A DNA stretch of 64,000 nucleotides, taken from assembly GCA_038049695.1 (NCBI GenBank), contig CP142459.1:69060001-69124000 (forward strand), written 5' to 3'. The stretch is from Cinnamomum chago. Its lineage: Eukaryota > Streptophyta > Magnoliopsida > Laurales > Lauraceae. The position numbers were made by a program, and so were the translations under genes. Positions 34,434-46,100 of this stretch are shown here, in pieces. Position 1 is the first letter of the stretch, and each line of letters opens with the position of its first letter. A model generated the notes under the pieces. The model was not told where the DNA came from. It saw only the letters and a program-made list of their open reading frames with translations, and searched no databases.

Positions 34434-37106
34434 CTAATTTGGTGGAGGGAAGAAAATGACATCCTTGCTCCCCTTCACCTTGAAAAGCTTCACCAGATCT
34501 GGAGTCACATTGAAAGCTGCCTCAAGAAGCTGTGGAGACAAAGCATTCAGCACTGATGTCTTCCCTCCAAAATGACTGAATCTTGGGCTGAGGACAAGAG
34601 AACCATTCACAGCAATTACTAACTCATGCTATAATACATTTTCAACAGTGCAAAGAGAGCATATATTTTCAGTATCTCTTAGAAATTAGAATTATAATTT
34701 AAGGGAGTTTCACTCTCCACTCTCCTCACACCTCTAACATTATTAAAGAAAATCTCATAACAATAAGAGCCCATTTGTTAACATGAAATTGTTTACATAT
34801 GAATAATTGGTCAAAAGAGCTAAAAGAACGATTATAAAAGATGTGAGGGGTGAAATACATTAGGAGTGAATGAGAAATTACCTCATAAACATCACTACTT
34901 GAACATGTTAAACATGGAAACAAAATGAAGTGGTGAACTTGCTTCCCACATTGCTTGGGAGCAAAACTTTCCTTGAATATAAATATACTTACCTTGATAG
35001 TATAAGATGAGCCCCAAGGGGCATCCCACTTTTGTGGAGGAGGGAGGACCTAGATCAAGGTAGGGTCACCACCACACGCGCGCGCGCACATCGGGCTTGG
35101 GCTTCATACGTGAGTTGGGCCTGGTTCGGCCCACTACCCATTTATTATTTTTGGAGAAATTTTATTTAATAAAATTTTCTTTTTTGCAAATGGGATGTTC
35201 GCCTTTGAAAGAATGTGTCCAAACCCAAAAGAAGTGTGTGTAGCATTTGTTCACTGAACAGTCACTGTTCTGAACAGATGTACCCCCCTATGCATTGCAT
35301 TTTCGAGTCATCCTCATTGACAAGAGAGTCCTGCTGCTATATTTTTGGTTCGCCTGTCACACAGTTTGTAGTACTGCAACTGTTGTGAAATTGATCATTG
35401 TATCCTGGAAGACAAACGCTGTTGAAGCTCGTAAGCACCTGTGTGGGAGCGAAATTTGTCTTAAGGACATAGTGTTAGACACTAGCCTTAATCAAACATT
35501 CTTTTGAAAGATACTGTTTTCTACCTCAGAACAGAGTACTGTTTTTTCTGCTATCAAACAGTGAGTGATTTCCATTCGTAAATTACATTCTGTAGTTGTG
35601 TTTTACTATTGTTTTAATTCACTATTGTGAGGAACTATTTCCTGAATTCTGAACTACTACTGTATGTACTCATACTAACACTTTATTAGTCGTGAAAGTC
35701 TACACGGCCCGACCCTGGGGACCGAATGCTGGCTCTTATTAGTTTTAAAGGGAAAATTGTTTGATGGTCGTTTTTTTTTTATATACATAGCTAAATATGA
35801 TAAAAAAAAAAAAAAAAAAAAAAACACAATCACTTCCAATCACATACAAGTCATCTATCACAAGAAAGATGAGTTCTTGAAGACCATGCAATGAAGAACA
35901 CTTACTGTGGATTTGTGATGACAGAAAACCATTCCATTCCTTCACCATCTGCAATTTGAGCTACAACAAAGAACCTGGGCACGACAAACAAACTACCTGC
36001 AGTCACCTTCGCCTCCAAAGCCCTACTACCATCCACGCCCACGATCTCGACTCGCCCACTCCCTCTAACGATATAAATCACCTGAACTGATGAATCTGTC
36101 GAGAAGCCAGGAGAGAACATTGCATTGGCATCAAGCTTCACGAGCTTGGCACTCAATCCCATTTCTCCTAACAGAGGCATATTCATGCTTGTTAGAGACA
36201 TGGTACGCCCTCCATGGTTTACATCGACGTCGAACGGTGCTGAATTGAAGTTGAAAACAATCCCTTTTGCCTGATCAGATTCACAAGGATCTGGAATGTG
36301 TATCCCTTCTTTCACCTTGACGATTACCTGTCCAGTTTGGCTTGTCAAAAGCTCAGTCACTTGTACTTTTTCCAAGTTCCAAGCTCGAGTAAGGAACTCC
36401 ATAGAGAAACCGTGGAGAATGTTATTGGTCCCTGCTAAGAAGGAGTAGGTGAATTGACCAGGACTGTAGGCTTTGGCAGATTCGCCCAAGAATAGAACGA
36501 CGAATTCGGAGTCCCCGTCATTGTACCACCATGAAACCTCACGGAAATTTAAAGCAATAGCATCTCCTTGGTGGAGCCTCACCACCTTTTCTTTGGGTCC
36601 CTCCTGAAACACTACTCCAACTATCCCTTGACCTGTGTCACCAAAACCAAACCCACAAATTATACACCATTCCAGCATCAATAGAAAAACTAAAATTCTC
36701 TGTAGTTCTTGAAAATCTTTAAGAAACAGGCCAGAGTCTCATCAGTTCCCAAGGGCAGCCATTGGGTTATGACTTGTGTTCTGGGTTAAATCGATCAGTC
36801 CATTTGGGTTCGCGCTTATGGACTGAAACAGTCTCCACATGTCTTGCAACTGAAGCACAATACATGGAATACAATAAAAATGTAAAGCCCACAAATAAGT
36901 GGCTTCTTACCTTGTAGGACATAGCCGATCTTAGCTGCATCAGCATAGTGAGGAAGAGCCAGACCACGCGGTGCCAAAACAAGCTTGCCTGCACCAACTT
37001 TTGCCTCACTAAGGATGGGTACATCAGAACTCGACCAAATATAATAAGAGCCACCATCGCTGCCATAGAACTTCTGAGCCGTTTTGGGTGTTAGTTCTAC
37101 ATCCAT
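34434..37106 (-). CDS. Bicupin (glutelin type-A-like / 11S-globulin-like) protein
   Basis: Three exons: 37106-36911, 36632-35906 and 34587-34434, joining to 358 aa. An alternative acceptor 6 nt further in (exon from 34581) gives 356 aa and restores the family's NP.F motif spacing. The protein begins MDVELTPKTAQKFYGSDGG and ends VIFFPPPN. It has two cupin_1 beta-barrels (about 1-160 and 200-345), as in the non-secreted RmlC-like cupins of the At1g07750/At2g28680 type, whose usual length is about 355 aa. No signal peptide is visible, unlike vacuolar 11S globulins, and the Asn-Gly processing site of seed globulins is not evident. Biochemical role is unknown in the family. Promoter elements lie at 37393-37401 and 37530-37537. 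The second intron (1.3 kb) holds a poly-A run and a CG-repeat tract. Confidence 0.92.
35071..35089. repeat. Alternating CA/CG tract in cupin intron
   Basis: ACACGCGCGCGCGCAC is an alternating purine-pyrimidine tract of the kind that can form Z-DNA. It is within the second intron of the cupin gene. Confidence 0.7.
35803..35825. repeat. Poly-A tract in cupin intron
   Basis: About 22 or more A residues in a row on the plus strand, inside the second intron of the cupin gene. It could be the tail of an old retroposed sequence, but no body is recognised. Confidence 0.8.
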
Positions 37107-37183
37107 GGCTTTTCTTTACTGTTCTTTGTTGCCTAACTTTGGAGAACAGAGCACCCCATTAAAAAAATAGTTAGAATACAAAT

Positions 37184-37203
37184 GAGAGAGAGAGAGAGAG
37201 AGA
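37184..37203. repeat. (GA)n microsatellite in cupin 5' leader
   Basis: About 10 GA units, in the predicted leader of the cupin gene. Next to it a GTGGCTGTGATTGTTTG word occurs twice (about 37218-37240 and 37251-37270). Confidence 0.85.
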
Positions 37204-37392
37204 TAATCTTTACCTGTGGCTGTGGCTGTGATTGTTTGGAGAGTCTTTATCTGTGGCTGTGATTGTTTGTTTATGTGGCTAAGAGGTAAGGCGTTTTAGT
37301 GTGAGAGAGAAGATGATAAAGGAAGTAAGAGGAAGTGGAAATTAAGGCTTGAATGAAATGCAGTGATGTGAAAAATGTGAAGGAGGCTACGA

Positions 37393-37401
37393 CTTAAATA
37401 G
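37393..37401 (-). promoter_or_regulatory. TATA box of the cupin gene
   Basis: CTATTTAAG on the minus strand, about 290 bp upstream of the cupin ATG. A transcription start near 37365 would give a leader of about 260 nt containing the GA repeat. Confidence 0.6.
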
Positions 37402-37529
37402 GCAAGAGTGGATGACTGGATATGGATGGAAATGGCGCGTATTGACTTGCGTTTAGACCTAACGATCAGAGGTTAGATGCCTCTAAAAGGACTAGCCGAC
37501 TTGGAATAGAGCAGAATCTTCTTCTATTA

Positions 37530-37537
37530 CCACGTGG
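37530..37537. promoter_or_regulatory. G-box / ABRE (CCACGTGG) upstream of the cupin gene
   Basis: A perfect 8-bp palindrome CCACGTGG lies about 130 bp upstream of the TATA box. G-boxes of this form bind bZIP factors and drive ABA- and seed-related expression in many storage-protein relatives. The motif is seen; its use is inference. Confidence 0.55.
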
Positions 37538-37626
37538 CCCTGTGCTACTGTGTCACGTCTCCCACAAGGCTTCTTCGAGCCTACTTCATCTTTTGGACAT
37601 TGCAGAGCGAGTAAAAAGGGGATACG

Positions 37627-37754
37627 GATCCCTCTTTGGTCCAAACAGGCCCTCCATGCGCGGGGGCAGAAGGGGGGGCGGAGATTTTTTCTTTCCTCCG
37701 CCCTCCTTCCGCCCCCATACGTGGAGGGCCCTGTTTGGACCAAACAGGAGATCC
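37627..37754. repeat. GC-rich inverted repeat (foldback MITE)
   Basis: Two arms of about 50-55 nt (left from 37627, with TTTGGTCCAAACAGG and CGGGGGCAGAAGG; right to 37754, with CCTTCCGCCCCC and CTGTTTGGACCAAA) are complementary over most of their length with a loop of about 8-10 nt. A transcript of either strand would fold into a long hairpin. It ends 9 bp before the target duplication of the L1 insertion. Confidence 0.8.
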
Positions 37755-38400
37755 TCTTCCATAAAAACGATGTCCCAATGAAGGAATTCCGGATACGGCA
37801 CACTAACATTTTGGATGAGGATCCAGATCCCCAGTTTGCGCCAGTCAAGGTGCCACATGGAGATGAGATTTTTAAGGAGATGTGATATTTTTTTTGAAGA
37901 GATAGGATGTGGCATCCCGTCCACCGTTTCCTTGGATGAGCATCAAATCGAGGAAGACTACGGAGTTGGTGGTACAGTGCACATTGGAGTAGGTAAGTTT
38001 GACCATGCTTCTCATCGTGACACCGTCACCTAGGCATACAAGGCTGGAGTGGAGATCGGCACAAAGATGGAAACACGTGGGAGTGCAAGGGGAAGGGGGT
38101 ACTGCAGCCTTTGTCAGACGAAGACAGGAGAATGAAAAAGATATAAGGAACCTTCTCTCATGCAAACCGAGATGGGAGGAAAAAATACGGAGGGTTTTAC
38201 GTCTGGAAACAAAAGGGTGAGACATGAAAATACCAACCCAAACACGCAACCTTCTGTTAGCAATAAACTCGGATATGTTTCAGATTGTACGGCGGTGGAT
38301 GGAGCTTTGGAAGTAGCCGATTACAATGAGGATATTAACCTCGACTGCAGGGGGCTTGGGAACCCTTATACAGTTCGGTCACTTCCTCATTTGGTGAAAT

Positions 38401-38702
38401 GGTGAAATTTCAAGGTGCTAGCATCTTATTTTACTTTTAAAATAAAGTGTAGTAAAGTAAAAAAAAAAAAAAGAATAAAATATAAGTGAGTCATGATGAT
38501 ATTTTATTTTTAGATATTTGTGATGAAATATTTTTGACTTTTTTAAAGGAAAATGAAGTTTTTTTGTCATTTAGTGAATAAATGTGGTTGTTTTTTTTAC
38601 TTTTTTAGAAACAGATGGAGGGAGTTTTAAAATACAATGCTTTTGATTTGATGCTTAACTTGACATGACTTTACTTGACAAGTAGAATTACCAAATGGGC
38701 CC
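38401..38702. mobile_element. Tourist-like MITE nested in L1
   Basis: Shares GAATAAAATATAAGTGAGT, TTTTTAGATATTTGTGATG and the right terminus CCAAATGGGCCC with the copies at 23167-23471 and 55429-55733. It separates the L1 endonuclease segments ending HLVKW and beginning LIEIKLDA. The left end is eroded, so the start is approximate. Confidence 0.65.
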
Positions 38703-41700
38703 TTATAGAGATAAAACTGGACGCTACTAGCATAAAAAGGTTAAGGGTTGTTATGGGTTTCAACAGTGTCTCAGCAAGAAGTGGGGGATTAGCATTATGT
38801 TGGAAGGAAGGGATAAACTTGGAGATTCAAAATTATTCCTCCCACCATATTGATTCTTATGATGGCACAAGGATAGTAGAGTTTGGCGTCTGATAGGGTT
38901 CTATGGAAGGCCTGAAGATCACATGAAGTGAGAATTTTGGGCATTGCTTGATCACCTAAATGGGTTGGCGTAACATCTATGGGTTTGCTATGGGGACTTT
39001 AACAAAATTATGTTCCAAGAAGAGAAGAGGGGAAGCCATAAAAGATCTTTGAAACGGATGTGGGAATTTAGAGAGATGTTATGCCGATGCAATTTAGTTG
39101 ATATGGGCTACCATGGGTATGGGTTCACATGGGATAATAATAGGATTGGAACCACAAATGTTCAAGAGCTGCTTGATAGAGCCCTTTCCTCCCCCATGTG
39201 GTCTGATTGGTTTCCAAATAGTAGAGTCACTCATCTATTGTCTCCTACATAAGATCACATCCCAATTTTCATCGAGGTGGGTCAGCAAATAACGGCTTAA
39301 GGGAGAAAGAAAAGGCAACGCTGTTTTGAGGAAAAATGGTTATCGGACCCAGAGTGTGAGTATGCAGTTAGGAGTCTATGGGATCAAGTTATAGCTCAAG
39401 GGAGTCCGATGTACCGCTTAACTGAAAAACTCAAGCTTTGTTGGATGGATTTGGTGCACTGGAGTAAGTAGAAGTTTAATGGAGTCAATGGGTAGGTCAA
39501 AGCTCAGCAGGACGCCATTGAAGCTCCTACACATGACAATCGAGATTGGCAACACCGGGATCATATCAAAGCCCTGAGAGGAGAGATTAACTCGCTGCTC
39601 CTGGCGGATGAGGTACACTGGTAGCAAAGATCAAGAGCAATTTGGTTAAGGGTGGGTGACAATAACACACGTTACTTTCATCAGAGCGCTTCACAAAGGA
39701 AGAAAAATAATGGGCTTGCTGGTCTTTTGAATCCTCATGGCCAATGGTGTACGGAATCGAAACAATTGAGCGAGATCACCTCCAATTATTTTCAAGAACT
39801 GTTCACTAGCAATGACCCCACCGGATAGACGAGACCGTGGAAGCTGTTGAAGGGGTGGTGTCCCCTGATATGAACATGAAGCTCCTCGTGCCACACACAG
39901 CCGTCGAAGTCAAACAAGTAGTCTTTCAAATGCACCCGTCAAAACCGCTCGGCCCGGATGGTATGTCTTGCCTTTTCTTTCAAAAATTATGGCATATTGT
40001 AGGTAGAGATGTTGTTTATGCTGTATTATTTGTTCTTAGCTCGGATCACATATTGAGAAAAGTGAATTTCACCCACATAGCACTTATTCCAAAGATTGAG
40101 AACCACACAAAAATGTCAGACTATAGACCTATTAGCCTATGCAATGTACTGTATAAGATTGTTTCAAAGGGTCTAACAGGCTAAAGACCATTCTCACATT
40201 GGTAATCTCTGATGCCCAAAGCGCATTTGTACCTGGGTGACTAATACCTGACAATATCGTTGTTGCATATGAGGTTCTGAATTACTTGAAAGCTAGAAGA
40301 AGCGGGCGGAAATGCTCTATGGCCATCAAACTTGGCATGAGCAAAGCCTAGATAGGGTGGAATGGGGATTTTTAGAACGGATTATGCACAAATTGGGATT
40401 TGAAGCTAGATGGATCAATCTTGTGATGGAATGTATTAAAACCCCATCTTATGTCGTCGTCATCAATGGGGAGCAGCAGGGCTACATTTCACCTTCTAGA
40501 GGAATCAGACAAGGGGACCCCCTGTCCTCTTACCTTTTTCTTCTATGTGTAGAGGGCTTGTCAGCCCTTCTCAGGAGAGCAGAGAGAGACAGAAGACTGA
40601 GTGACATTTCCATTAGTAGAGGGGGCCTAAGGCTTTCCCATTTGTTATTTGCAGATGATAGCTTACTGCTCTATCAAGCAAATCCGGAAGAGTGCAGGCA
40701 TTTGCTGAAGGTGCTAGCTTTATATGAACATTCCGCAAGCTAAAAACTTAATTTGGAAAAAACAACTATCTTCTTTAGCAAAAATACAAGGGTAGATACC
40801 CAAGTGATAAATTCAAGGGATCTGGGGTGCTCAGGTAGTTCTGCAATATAAAAGATATTTGGGGATGCCAGTAATAGTGGGGAGGTCCAAAGAACGTGCT
40901 TTCTTGGGGCTCAAAGATCGAATAGCAAAAAAACTTCAAGGTTGGAATGAGAAATATTTATCTAAAGTGGGAAAAGAGGTCTTGATTAAAGCAGTTGCCC
41001 AATCCATCACAATGAGCTGCTTCAAACTACCAAAGAGTTTTTGTGATGAAGTAAATGCCATGATTGCCAAGTTCTGGGACAGCTCCAGCAGTGGTAGGAA
41101 AATCCATTGGAAGAAATGACAAAAGCTTTGTACACCCAAGGAAAAAGGGGGAATTGGGTTTAGAGACTTTCAAGCTTTCAACCTAGCTCTTTTAGGTAAG
41201 CAAGGGTGGAGACTCACTCAAAACACACATTCATTAGTTTATCGGGTTTGCAAAGTCAGATATTTCCCAAAGTGTTCTTTTATGGAATCCAAGATTGATA
41301 CAAATCCATCTCTCATTTGGCGTATCATCCTCACGGCTCGAGACACATTACGTGAAGGTATGATATGGAAAATTAGAGATGGAAGAACAATTAAAATATG
41401 GGAAGACAAGTGGCTGCAGTGCATTCCAGGTCGAAAACCAATTGGGCTTGTTGTGAAGTTTGTGAGAGAATTAATTGATGAGGATTGGAGCTGGTGGAAT
41501 GAGTCTATCATTAATGGAACTTTTGATGCCAAGACAGCTTATGTAATAAAGCAAATGGTATTGGGAAATCTCAATGGCCCAGATTGCGTAAATGGAATGA
41601 AACCTCCGTGGGAGAATACTCAGTTAGCTCGGCTTATGCGCTGAAACTTAGGAGATAAAAGGAAAAGGAGGAGGGGGAAGCTTCGAATGCAAAGGAGTCA

Positions 41701-41758
41701 AAAGGAATGTGGAGAAGAATTTGGAAACTAAAAATCTCGGGGAAAGTTTGTGACGCCC

Positions 41759-42433
41759 CGGAGTCCCACATCGACTATAGAGAGGAAAGTGAATGGGGTT
41801 ATACGTAGAGCCTACACCCTTACCTTGCATGAGGCCTTTTAGAGCTTAATGGGCTCCGAGAACAAAACCTTGAGGCGAGATTGGATGCGCTTGGGCCAGG
41901 TCCTCTGGTCGAGTAGCCCATGAGCCAAAGAGGACAGTATCATACTGGATCGAGTTGGGTTGTGACAAATGGTATCAGAGCCGTCCTCGGCTCTCCTCTG
42001 AGGGTGGGGGGATATAACATCCCACATCGCTCAAGTGGGCGTCCAGAGTAAATGTTAAAAGGAGTTCAGCCCTCTTTGTCTAGTATGAGGCCTTTTGATG
42101 GGTTGAGGCCCATCAGAAGCAAAACCGTGAGGCTACAGAGACTGGCAGGCTACTGCACAGGGACGTGCAGCCTTAAGGGGGGTGGATTGTGACGCCCCGG
42201 AGTCCCACATCGACTATAGAGAGGAAAGTGAATGGGGTTATATGTAGAGCCTACACCCTTACCTTGCATGAGGTCTTTTAAAACCGTGCGGCCCGGAAAA
42301 ACGTAAAAACTCCGAGGTTAAGCGTGCTCGGGCGGGAGCAGTACTAGGATGGGTGACCTCCTGGGAAGTCCTCGCGCGTGCACGCGGGCCAAAGCGGACA
42401 ATATTATGCATGTGTGAAGGGTGGGGCGTTACA
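41759..42433 (+). mobile_element. Cassandra-type TRIM (LTR kin, noncoding)
   Basis: Flanked by a perfect 5-bp duplication AAGTT (41754-41758 and 42434-42438). Terminal repeats begin TGTGACGCCCCGG and the element ends GGGGCGTTACA. Left repeat 41759-41967, primer-binding site TGGTATCAGAGC at 41970-41981 (initiator Met tRNA), short noncoding interior, purine tract AAGGGGGGTGGA, right repeat 42188-42433. The right repeat carries 5S rRNA-like sequence, the hallmark of Cassandra. The family codes for no protein and depends on others. The two terminal repeats agree closely over their first 90 bp, then differ. Inserted into the L1; ends look whole. Confidence 0.85.
42307..42380 (+). repeat. 5S rRNA-like segment inside Cassandra LTR
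   Basis: Contains GGTTAAGCGTGCTCGGGCG, GTACTAGGATGGGTGACC and CTGGGAAGTCCTCG in the order and spacing of the 3' two-thirds of plant 5S rRNA, including the box A, intermediate element and box C of its internal pol III promoter. It is part of the TRIM terminal repeat and not a 5S gene: the 5' third is absent. Confidence 0.9.
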
Positions 42434-43190
42434 AAGTTCATCATTTCCTCTGGCGGGCTTGTAATGAAGCCTTACCAACTAGACAGAATATTCAGAGAAA
42501 GAAAATACTTGAGGATCATCGATAGAAAATACTTGAGGATCATCGATGCCGTATATGTGAAGGTGAAGTGGAAACTACGATCCATATTCTATGGGACTAT
42601 CCATTGGCAAGTAGTGAGTGTATGGTCTTTATATCGTGCTAAATTGCATAAATGTCACGTCTCCATGGAAGAGTTTCAGCTGGTAACAAAGTGTCTAGTG
42701 GAGGTGCTGTCTAGAGAAGAGCTGGAGGAATGGGCGGTGTTATCTTAGTCCATTTGGAATGCCCGTAATAGTTTTTTCATGATGGCGCCCAGGTTTGCCC
42801 CTGTCATTTTTTATAAAGGCATGAGCCTCCTTTATGAGTTCCAGCAACTTCAAGTGTTGAATTTATCTCTCTCTGGGGTCATTATCTGAATATGCGAGGG
42901 CTGTTAATTTGTGTTTGTATACACACACATGTTGTTGTGCTTTATTTGTAGCACTTTCAGATCCTTACCAGGGGTCCTCCTTTCTCTGTGAGTTGTCCTA
43001 AATGGCGGGTTAGTGCTCCAGAGGTGTTATTTTGTATACTTTATGTTTTGTTCCTAGTTAATAAAATTCATCTCTATCTTTATTATATAAAAAATAAAAA
43101 TAAAAACGATGTCCCATACTCCCATGTCCCAACCAATTCATCTACAAATCTTGAGACTTACCTTTTTTTTATACTGAATTTCATGGTATT

Positions 43191-46100
43191 TGTGAGGCCC
43201 CACCCTTTGTGGGCCCTCTAATTTATATTTTTGAATGCTAATTAATACTAATTATTGCTAATTATTGCTAATTACTAGCTAATTATACTAATTAGGGGTT
43301 AATTATGGTATTTTTGTGTTAATCTCCTAAGTTAGTGTTAGACTAGTTAGTTGTATTAGTATTAGGGTTTTTGTGTAGTCTTTTGTAATTCTAGGCTAGT
43401 TAGTGTAGGGGAGGCCCTTAGTATGGTTTTTAGAAATTTATAGGGGGTTTAGTGTAAAAAGTGCATCTCTAGAACCTTCCTACTTAAAGACTAAAAAGCA
43501 TCTAACCCTAACCCTAATCCTATGTTAACCTAAGGGCTATTACAGTCAATAGCCACTCCCCCTAAGCTATAAATCCAGCACAAATCCCAATGAGCCCTAG
43601 CAACTATTCACTTTATTTCCTCTCTCATTTCTTTCCTAAGTTGCACAAATCCCATGGTCCTTTGTTTTACATTTGGGGACCAAATGTTTTAAAAGGAGGG
43701 AATGATGTGAGGCCCCACCCTTTGTGGGCCCTCTAATTGCTATTTTATAGGCTAATTAATACTAATTTATACTAATTATTAGTTAATTGTGCTAATTATT
43801 GCTAATTATTAATTAATTGGGCTAATTAGGGGTTAATTAGGGTGATTAGTTAGATTTTCCTAAGTTATAGTTAGACTAGCTTAGTTGGGTTAGTAGTTTA
43901 GTTAGTGGGGTGTTTTGGTTAATTCTAAGCTAATGAGTGTATGGTAGGCCCTAGCTAGTGGTTTTAATTAATTAAAGGAGGGTTTTGTTAAATGGTGCTT
44001 CTCTAGAACCTTCCCACTCAAAGACCATGATAATCCTAACCCTAACCCTAATTACATGTAACCCAAAAGGGCATTCCAGTCAATAACCACCCCTCCCTAA
44101 GCTATAAATAAGCTCTTATCCCAAGAACCCTAAGCTACTGTTCATTTCAATTGCCTCTCTTCTCCTCTCCCTCATTCTCCCCTACGTTTTGAGCTGAGAC
44201 CATTACTGTGACTGTGCTGGGACTTCTTCTCAGCTGCTGCAGCCACTACTCTTCATTCCTCTCTTAATTCTCTTGCTAAGCTACTGTGCTGGGATTTTCC
44301 TTGGGAGCTGTAGCTGCTGTTACTTCATCTTCTTTCTTCTTCTTTCATTCTTCTTCCTCCAAGCTACTGCTACTGTTGCTGAATCTGTGCTGGGAGGATT
44401 CTTGGAGCTGTTACTGCTACTGCTGTGTCTTCTTCTTCTTCTTTGTTCAGCTGGGTTCCCTCTTATATTGCTCTCCTTCTCTCTACAAACCTTCCCTCAT
44501 TTACTAAAAGGCAAGTGCACATACTCCTAACTTAGAACATGTATTTCCTTTCTTGATTTCAGTAATGTGTTGATTTAGTCTTAGAAAATCACTTGAGCTC
44601 TGTTGTTATGTTTTGGATGGAATGGACATTGATGGATGGGGGTTTCACCCCTCCATTTGGAAGATCAATGGGTTCAATGGTGATGGATTGATGGGCATTG
44701 TAGTGTTTTTACAATTTTTAATTGTTAATTTGATTAATGGTTTTGTTTAGAAACAACTTGTTTTGAAATGGGTGAAGAAAAGTGAATGTTACAGTCACTG
44801 TAATGGAAAACAGAGGGATTTTGGTTTTTATTGTATTGTGATCAGTGGGGTGCAGGTGGGCCACCCTTGGAGATCCGGACCCCACATCGTGTAGGGCCAC
44901 CATGGGCGACCCAGAGGATGAGGGCTGATCGTGGGCCCTTGATCAATGGGGCCCACGATCGTTGCTTCTCCATGTCAAGCGAGAGACCCCTGCTGCAACG
45001 ATGTGCAGGTTCTGTTATTTGCTGTTGAGTGTTGTTGAGTGAAGAAGAGATGAGTGGGGGAAAGGGTGATCCATAGGAGCATGGGAAATAGGTGACGCGA
45101 GAGAGCATGGGAAAGTGTGGTCCACCGAAGTTGTGGGGCCCAAGTGGGTCCCTGATTTCAGATCGGGTCCGGACTTTGGATCCGGGACTGCGTAGTGACC
45201 TTGATGATGAGGACTGATCTAGGACAGGGCCCAGTGGGGCCCACTGATCTATAACCCATTAGTTATATTAATTAAAATTAATCCTTTAGTTTATAATGCA
45301 TACAATTAGCACCATTAAATTTCATAATTGGAAATATAAACCCCTTAGTTTTTATTGAACCAAATTGGAGCTGGGCCCAGTAGGGCCCACTAATCCATAA
45401 CCCATTAGTTTTATTAATTAAATAAAACATTTAGTTTCTAATGTGTACAATGGGACCCATTAGCTTTAGAAAATTAGGAAAGTAGGACCCTTAGTTTTTT
45501 TTGAAACCCTATTAATTTTAGGAATTAGAAATAAAAGACCCCTTAGTCTTTAATTAATTTAAATTAGTTTGGACCCTTTAGATTTATACTTTTAGAAATT
45601 TCATTAGATTTTATAATTTGATTAAGCCCTGAGTATTTTATGAACCCAATTCGAATAGTTTGTGTATGACTTGGATTTTTCCATCAGACCCAGACTTTAG
45701 TGCAAAAGTTGAGATTTAGCCTGGAGTCTGTTGACTCAGGTACACCTGTGTACCAGATCGACCGGCTGGCCACCTGGTCAATCGGGTACACTGGAAATTC
45801 CAGAATCCAAACCAAGTCCCAACTTTGATTCCAGTGGAGCAGATCGACCCGACCCTTACCAGGTCGACTTGCCACACTGTGAACACTAAGATGTGAGTTT
45901 AGCATTTATTTTATGATTGATCGATTGTGGGGCCCATTAACCATCCAAATGAACTTCCATCAATGTGCCAAGCACGAGTCAATGGCGTGGCTCGACCTTG
46001 ACTCGTGGGGACCACCGATTAGGGTTTTGGTCGCTTAATCTAAGATGATTTGACCCCTAAGAGTTGTCAATGATGCCCGTAACCTCCTAAGCACCAAACA

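Larger units (their letters stand above)
38326..42800 (+). pseudogene. L1 ORF2 remnant: endonuclease, reverse transcriptase, zinc knuckle
   Basis: Endonuclease parts: CRGLGNPYTVRSL (about 38342), then after the MITE EIKLDA and SGGLALCWKEG, then YGDFNKI (about 38990) and GFTWDN. Reverse transcriptase: SKPLGPDGM (about 39930), ALIPKIENHTKMSDYRPISL (about 40080), RGIRQGDPLSS (about 40500) and the catalytic LLFADDSLLL (about 40645). The 3' part has HHFLWRACNEALPTRQN just after the Cassandra insertion and CRICEGEVETTIHIL (about 42550). Stops and frame changes occur throughout, for example after EFGV (38893) and within the thumb region near 40741. A 28-bp direct duplication lies at about 42500-42545. 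Plant L1 clade; not functional. Confidence 0.9.
37778..43101 (+). mobile_element. L1-type LINE (non-LTR retrotransposon), with nested insertions
   Basis: Flanked by a perfect 15-bp duplication AAAAACGATGTCCCA at 37763-37777 and 43102-43116. The right copy directly follows an A-rich tail (ATAAAAAATAAAAATAAAAA). Order inside: about 550 bp of 5' sequence ending in a degraded ORF1 tail, then an ORF2 remnant with endonuclease, reverse transcriptase and a C-terminal zinc-knuckle region. Two other elements are nested in it: a Tourist-like MITE (about 38401-38702) and a Cassandra TRIM (41759-42433). Without them the element is about 4.3 kb, so it is probably shortened at the 5' end. Broken and old by its many stops. 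Confidence 0.9.

Noticed and set aside
42307-42380. A genuine 5S rRNA gene
   Set aside because: The 5' third of 5S is missing and the segment is embedded in a TRIM terminal repeat with its own target duplication.
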